Part shown: in pieces, positions 59,306 to 64,000 of the stretch
How positions within the stretch are numbered: the stretch's first letter is position 1
How the letters are laid out: each line of letters begins with the position of its first letter
Origin: Hamiltosporidium tvaerminnensis
Taxonomy: Eukaryota; Microsporidia; Dubosqiidae
Direction of reading: 5' to 3'
DNA length: 64,000 nucleotides
Assembly (NCBI GenBank): GCA_022605425.2
Contig: CM061249.1
Coordinates: forward strand, 62,001-126,000
Notes under the pieces: generated by a model
Seen by the model: the letters and a program-made list of their open reading frames with translations, nothing else
Told to the model about the DNA's origin: nothing
Database searches by the model: none
Program-made: the position numbers and the translations under genes

Positions 59306-59564
59306 TAAATATTAGAATTATATTTTTCCAAAGTAGTGGTAATGACAAAGAAATTTAAACGAAAAGAAAAAATAAAAAAGAAATTAAAAATAAAGTTTTA
59401 CCAGTAAATTTACTGTGTAGAAATGATAGATGTATAGAGTTGGATTATATGTAATAAAGAGTGTTGACATAATGTATCAGGTGTTATTCGTAATAGTCTG
59501 ATATTGCAGATGAATTAGAACCTTTATATTTAAGGGAGTTAGGAATTGTAAGTTTGATGAGGAT

Positions 59565-59930
59565 ATGATTGTTTATATTGAGAGTGATGATAGATATTTT
59601 GAAGCAGAGGTTTATGGAGGGGAAGTAAGTAAATATAAGGTGAATATAGGTAATATGGAGGGTAGTGTTAGTAAGGGGAAGATTAATAGGAGTAAGGATA
59701 AGGATGGTAGAGGTAGTAATAAGGGTAAAGGTAAGGATAATACCTTTCTAAATTTCAATATAATTAATAACACCCCTTTAAATATATATGCTAATAATAA
59801 ACCTCCTTTAGTTAATACTACTGATATTTACACCTTTTTAGTTAATAGTACAGATGATAACAAGCCGTTAAATAGCACAGCATATATTAACAGCCCTTTG
59901 GTTTATACTACAAATATTAAAACCCTTTAA
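59565..59930 (+). CDS. Hypothetical low-complexity ORF, doubtful
   Basis: The 121-codon ORF has a Gly/Lys-rich first half (about residues 20-62) and a Thr/Asn-rich second half. The second half is translation of the inverted GGGTGTTA minisatellite (59740-59960), so only the first ~60 residues could be unique. No motif or family was seen. The G-rich, simple-sequence DNA suggests chance openness. Confidence 0.2.
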   Translation: MIVYIESDDRYFEAEVYGGEVSKYKVNIGNMEGSVSKGKINRSKDKDGRGSNKGKGKDNTFLNFNIINNTPLNIYANNKPPLVNTTDIYTFLVNSTDDNKPLNSTAYINSPLVYTTNIKTL

Positions 59931-59960
59931 GTAACACTACAGATAATAACACCCTTCTTT
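59740..59960 (-). repeat. Third GGGTGTTA-type cluster, inverted
   Basis: On the minus strand the units read AAAGGGGTGTTATTAAT, AAAGGAGGTTTATTATTA, TAAAAAGGTGTAAATATCAG and AAAGGGTTTTAATAT, matching the minisatellites at 21725-22160 and 26055-26220. Confidence 0.75.
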
Positions 59961-60960
59961 CCTACTACCCCTATTATTAACTCCCCTTTCCCTCTATTCC
60001 ATACTCTATTGATAATTTAGAAATCAACAGTAATATTTGTTATAACCGTAACAACAGAAGGGATATGTGTGATAGGTAAGATAAGTGTGATAATAATAGT
60101 AAGAATTACTCTATTGAGGATACTGGTAATAATACTATTGATACCAATACCTCCTCCACTAATACTACTATTAATACAAGTACTACCACTTTCACCAACA
60201 ATACTAATAATAATAATATTACTAAGATATTGCTTAAGAGTGATGATAAAAGTGAAATTAGTAGATATTATGAGGATGATTGTAGTATAGAAGACTTTGT
60301 AAACGAATTGGCAGTATTATCTAAAGGAATAATTGTATGGCTATTGGTTGGTATAAATTATTAAAAAACAATGATTTAGTATATATTTGGAGATTTAAAA
60401 ATATTGGTTTGAAGAGGATTGAGACAGTCTCGGATTGACAGTGTTTAGTAGTAGACAGATGAAGGACATGTTATATGGAAGGAATGAGCAATGGTAAAAG
60501 AAAAGTTTTTATGTGGAAATACAGAGTTTAAAGAATATAGTGATGAGTGTTGTAGATCAGATTTTATTGATTAGGTGGTGTGTTATATTAATAAGAAGGG
60601 GTTAAAGAATAAGTGAGAGGATAAACTTTTGAGAGAGGATTTTAGATATGTTGGTGGACTAAAGGGTTGGCTGAGAGTGATTGGGAAAATATTGGGTTTA
60701 GATTTATAAGGGATTGTTTAAGAATATCGTATTTAGAAAAGGTAGGGTATATAAAGGTAGAGTTAAGGATTTTCAAGAAAATAAAGTTAGGATTAAAGGG
60801 GTTAAGCTAAGATAGATATATAAAGTTTAGATTAATACTTAATATATATAAATGGATGTAAGGTTTATAAAGGAAATTATGATATATAAATAAATTGGTA
60901 ATTAGTTATTAGTTATTAAGATATAGTATTTAAGATATGCTATTGGGTATTTAGAGTTTC
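59961..60960. other. Simple-sequence-rich stretch without a clear gene
   Basis: It includes a run of degenerate AAT/ACT triplets (60075-60240) and then a G-rich plus strand (60290-60900) with short frames interrupted by stops. The latter may be a dead gene, but no motif is recognisable. Confidence 0.4.
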
Positions 60961-60964
60961 TTTA

Positions 60965-63110
60965 TTAGTTGTTATTGCGGTGTTATTCACTGGATAACTC
61001 CGCGGCGCTCCAGCAATTGACGAACTCGGAGCTTCTTAACAACTTTCCGTTATTCTTCTTTATTGTGTACCAAGTTTTTTTATTGCAATATATTGAGTTT
61101 TCTGAGATCCTTTTCCGCCTCATCTAGCCAGTTTTTTTCTCGATCTACCTCGTCTTTTCTTACTTAATGTGGAGATCTAAGAATTTGGTAACGGATACTT
61201 CTGTCGGTATTCTTTCTAAGTGTCCTATCTATCTAATTTTTTCCTATTTCATAATTGCGACATAGAATTATTCTAATACCCTCCTTATTATTATAAATAT
61301 TGGGTCGTATATTCTTCTCGGTATCTTTCCTTCCCATATGTCTAGCAGGGCCTCGTCACTTTTTGTCATATCTAATGTTTCGGAAGCGAAGTACAACGGG
61401 TCTAATAATCATCCTATGTATTTGCTTTTCGTATTTCGATTTAAGAGATTTAACTTCAGTAAGTTTGCAGAGCAAAGTAGGTCTTGTTGTCTGCTTTTAT
61501 TCATTCTTTAATCACAAGAACATTTTTATTATCCTCTTTCAAAAGAGATCTGTGGTATTTGAAGCTCGATACTCTTTCAAATATATTTGAATCAATTTTT
61601 AAAGAGTTCCCCGGTATTTATGGATTGAGGACATGACCATATATTTTGTTTTGTTTTCATTTATTTTCACTCTAACCCTTCGTGATTCCGCTTCTAATAT
61701 TCTTAAAGTTGATTTTATATCTTCTTGTTTTGTTCCGAAGATGGCCAGATCATCTACATATAATATGTACGGTCTCATTTAATTAAATATTGTACTACCA
61801 TATTTTTTCCCTAACCTTCAGATTATTCCCTCTAGTAGTAGATTGAACAATGCAGGATAATGTATTAATCTGTCTCAATACCATATTAATGTCAAAATCA
61901 CTAGATAAATTACCTGTTAAGAATATCTTTCTTTTTATTTATATCAGCGTCGTTTGGATTCAACGATAAAATTTAATTGAAATTTTAAAATTTCTGAGTG
62001 TTTTATACAAAATTCCCGATCAATGCTTTAATATGCTGTCTTGTAGTCTAAAAAAACATGATGTGTTGGGATTTTGTGTTCATAGCATTCTTCAAGTATC
62101 ATTCTTAAAGTAAAAATTTGATCAGTTGTTGATCGGTCTCTTCTGAATGTACATTGATATTCATAAGAGCTCTTTCGGCGTATAGCTCTACTCATTTTGA
62201 AATTATTCTTCTGAGAATTTGTATTTAATATTCAGAAGATATATTCCCCTATAGTTAGAGCACCGTGTTTTAAGTCGTTTTTTATAATAGGAAGTATCAG
62301 ACAACATTTCACTTACTAGGTATCCTTTCATGGATTCATATTTTTTTGATTAAGTTATAAAGTCGTTCATTAAGGAATCATCCCTATATTTTAAAAGTTC
62401 GGATTTGAGCTTATCTTATCGAGCGCTTTATTGTTCTTTAGATCCATTATAGCATCTGTTGTCTCCGGAACAGTTGTTTCTCCATCTTCAATAAGATCAC
62501 TATTATTCAACAAATTTCTCGCTCATTATATTGTCTGCTTCATATTTCATTTTACAATTAAGCTGCTTTTCGAAGTATATAACCTATCCATTTCAGATTT
62601 TTTTGGATACGTAAGCAGAAACCTGTCAGTACATTCTACCATCATATTTCGGGCTTGAAAACCTCTTTTCTCGTTCCTTATATTTTCGTACATTTTACGA
62701 ATCTCTTTATTTTCAGCCATTTTTTATATTTCCCGAATCTAATGTTCTTCTTTAGCTTTTTTCTTCTTTCTCAAAACATCGGATCCTTAAGTCCTTGCTC
62801 GGCTGAACTCTCGACGGTGTTTCAGTTTTTTCTCGTAGCTCTTTTAATATAGCCAAATTTTGTTTTTTTGGTAACATCCACTTATTCCTGATCATACCAG
62901 GTGTCTTTCTTTTTGTGTTTCTTATATCCCAGTACTATATCTGCTTCTTGTTTAATTTATTCCTTAATGCGAACCCAATGTTTATCTTACTCATCTGGTA
63001 ATTCACATGTATCTTCGCTCAAGCATTTATTCCGTTTATTGGCAAATTTCTCTGATATAGATGTCTCGCAAGTTATCGCAATCTTATCTTTTAGATTTGA
63101 TTCTTAAAGG
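60965..63110 (-). pseudogene. Decayed RTE-like retroelement reverse transcriptase, arthropod-like
   Basis: On the minus strand the RT blocks appear in order from about 63100 down. IVLGYKKHKKKDTWYD is near 62890-62940, and TTDAIMDLKNNKALDKISS (fingers) near 62410-62470. FRRDRSTTDQIFTLRMILEE is near 62095-62155. The active site YVDDLAIFG is near 61740-61770, followed by NENKTKYMVMS. The C-terminal GHLERMPTEVSVTKFL is near 61170-61225. The GFRxxRSTTDQIFTLRxILE and GHxxRMP blocks are typical of endonuclease-RT elements abundant in arthropod genomes (RTE-like by memory). Stops and frameshifts are frequent. The endonuclease part is not found beyond 63110, so the copy is 5'-truncated. Its resemblance to arthropod elements raises transfer from a host, unproven. 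Confidence 0.8.
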
Positions 63111-63442
63111 TGTTTATAAAGTTTTTACAATAAGGCTTTTCCTAAAAGTTATTTAATTATTAAGTTTTTTTGATTATAATTTAGTGTATTTGACAGGTCA
63201 TTCAATTTACTTATGTTTATTTTTCTTTTAAAATTATGCATGGGTTATAAATATTAGAAGAGTAATTAGAATATTGTGATTTACTTGTTATAAGATGTAT
63301 ATTAGAATATTTATTTATACAGGAATAGAGGTATTGATAAATTGTATAGTACACATTTTAAAATGTATCTTCAAATACTATAAAAAATAGAAGAATATAA
63401 AAAAATAAATGCTCATATAGTACTTATTATAAGATATATCTT
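63111..63442. other. AT-rich spacer
   Basis: No gene is seen. The end (about 63418-63442) is a partial unit of the following tandem array. Confidence 0.5.
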
Positions 63443-63660
63443 AAAGGACTACAAATACCCATGAATGTAGAGGCATATATATAGAATTTATAGTTATTAT
63501 CATATGATGTATCACAAAGGACTACAAATACCTATGAATGTAGAGGCATATATAGAATTTATAGTTATTATCATATTATGTATATTAAAGGACTACAAAT
63601 ACCCATGAATGTAGAGGCATATATACATAGAATTTATATATTATCATATGATGTATCTTA
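63443..63660 (+). repeat. Three-unit tandem array containing an RLE-derived segment
   Basis: Units begin AAAGGACTACAAATACC at 63443, 63516 and 63587 (periods 73 and 71). Each contains ACCCATGAATGTAGAGGCAT or a close variant, which matches the RLE coding sequence near 52693-52713, followed by an unrelated A/T-rich part (TAGAATTTATAGTTATTATC). Confidence 0.9.
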
Positions 63661-64000
63661 AAATATAATTATTTATATTAAAAATATACTTAAATATTGG
63701 GTTTTCTTTATTCATAATCTTAACGTTTTGTTATGTTTAAAGAACAACCATTTGCATTAAAAGGAGCAATAATATATGGTTCTTTTGATTATTTAACTGT
63801 ATGGAAATATTATATTCTTAACTACCATTGGTTTTCTTATTTTTTAATTTTATTAATACTATTTGTGTATTACTTGTGATTAAAAATTCAGGTTTTTTTT
63901 AAAAATAAAAGAATAAAATATAATAATTAGAAGTATTATAAAAAAAAGGTATTTTTAGAGTAGAAATTTATTGAAATTTAATAATTAAATGAATATATAT
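63661..64000. other. AT-rich end of window
   Basis: No gene or repeat can be supported. Confidence 0.5.

Noticed and set aside
63443-63660. Regular ~72-bp direct repeats as a CRISPR array
   Set aside because: The whole unit repeats without unique spacers, and part is retrotransposon sequence; the genome is eukaryotic.
1-64000. tRNA or rRNA genes
   Set aside because: No cloverleaf with a proper GTTC-A-TC arm and acceptor pairing, and no conserved rRNA segment, could be identified by eye.

Overview
The window is nuclear DNA of a eukaryote: very AT-rich, sparsely coding, with intron-less ORFs. The recognisable cellular genes are eukaryotic: a Tma46/ZC3H15 (DFRP1) CCCH protein, the splicing factor SF3a60/Prp9, a C2H2 zinc-finger protein and a RanGAP (Rna1)-like LRR protein. 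The proteins are reduced and rich in Lys/Asn/Ile, and a family of signal-peptide plus C-terminal-anchor proteins of no known class is present. Together with the transposon load this best fits a microsporidian with an expanded genome (the kind that infects arthropods). That assignment is inference; no rRNA, tRNA or organelle marker is visible.

Layout. 1-3.7 kb: AT desert. 3.9-8.6 kb: decayed APE-type non-LTR retrotransposon. 10.7-11.7 kb: young 5'-truncated copy of an R2/R4-like (restriction-like endonuclease, RLE) non-LTR element, with a perfect 13-bp target-site duplication (TSD). 13.2-13.8 kb: old copy of the same family. 15.6-17.7 kb (-): unknown frameshifted gene. 17.7-23.3 kb: desert with a GGGTGTTA-type minisatellite. 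23.3-25.8 kb: membrane-protein family gene with a Thr/Pro/Gly-rich repeat stalk, followed by a 64-bp RLE tail fragment with its own 12-bp TSD. 29.1-31.3 kb: DNA transposon with ~46-50 bp terminal inverted repeats and a broken Ginger/KRBA2-type integrase. 32.9-34.7 kb (-): intact membrane-protein family member. 36.6-37.3 kb: copy 1 of a ~730-bp noncoding repeat, abutting a 5'-truncated family paralog at 37.3-38.2 kb. 39.7-43.5 kb: the densest block of cellular genes (DFRP1, SF3a60, C2H2). 43.9-44.1 kb: minisatellite. 47.6-48.3 kb: copy 2 of the ~730-bp repeat. 49.3-53.1 kb: apparently complete RLE element with a 15-bp TSD, inserted in a tandem repeat just upstream of the RanGAP-like gene (53.2-54.3 kb). 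56-56.7 kb: antisense RLE relic. 56.9-58.5 kb: another secreted-type gene with a homopolymer frameshift. 58.6-59.3 kb: copy 3 of the ~730-bp repeat, inverted. 59.7-60 kb: inverted GGGTGTTA cluster. 61-63.1 kb (-): decayed arthropod-like RTE-type retroelement. 63.4-63.7 kb: tandem array carrying an RLE-derived segment.

Function. The cellular genes serve translation-associated GTPase binding, U2 snRNP assembly, transcription and possibly the Ran cycle. They do not form an operon-like unit. The rest of the window is shaped by at least three non-LTR families, one cut-and-paste transposon, one unexplained noncoding repeat family and several minisatellites. Two of the three ~730-bp repeats, and two RLE fragments, lie directly beside members of (or a gene resembling) the membrane-protein family. 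The most unusual signals are the repeated single-base homopolymer frameshifts in those genes, the ~730-bp repeat family, and the minisatellite motif shared with the DNA transposon's subterminal region.
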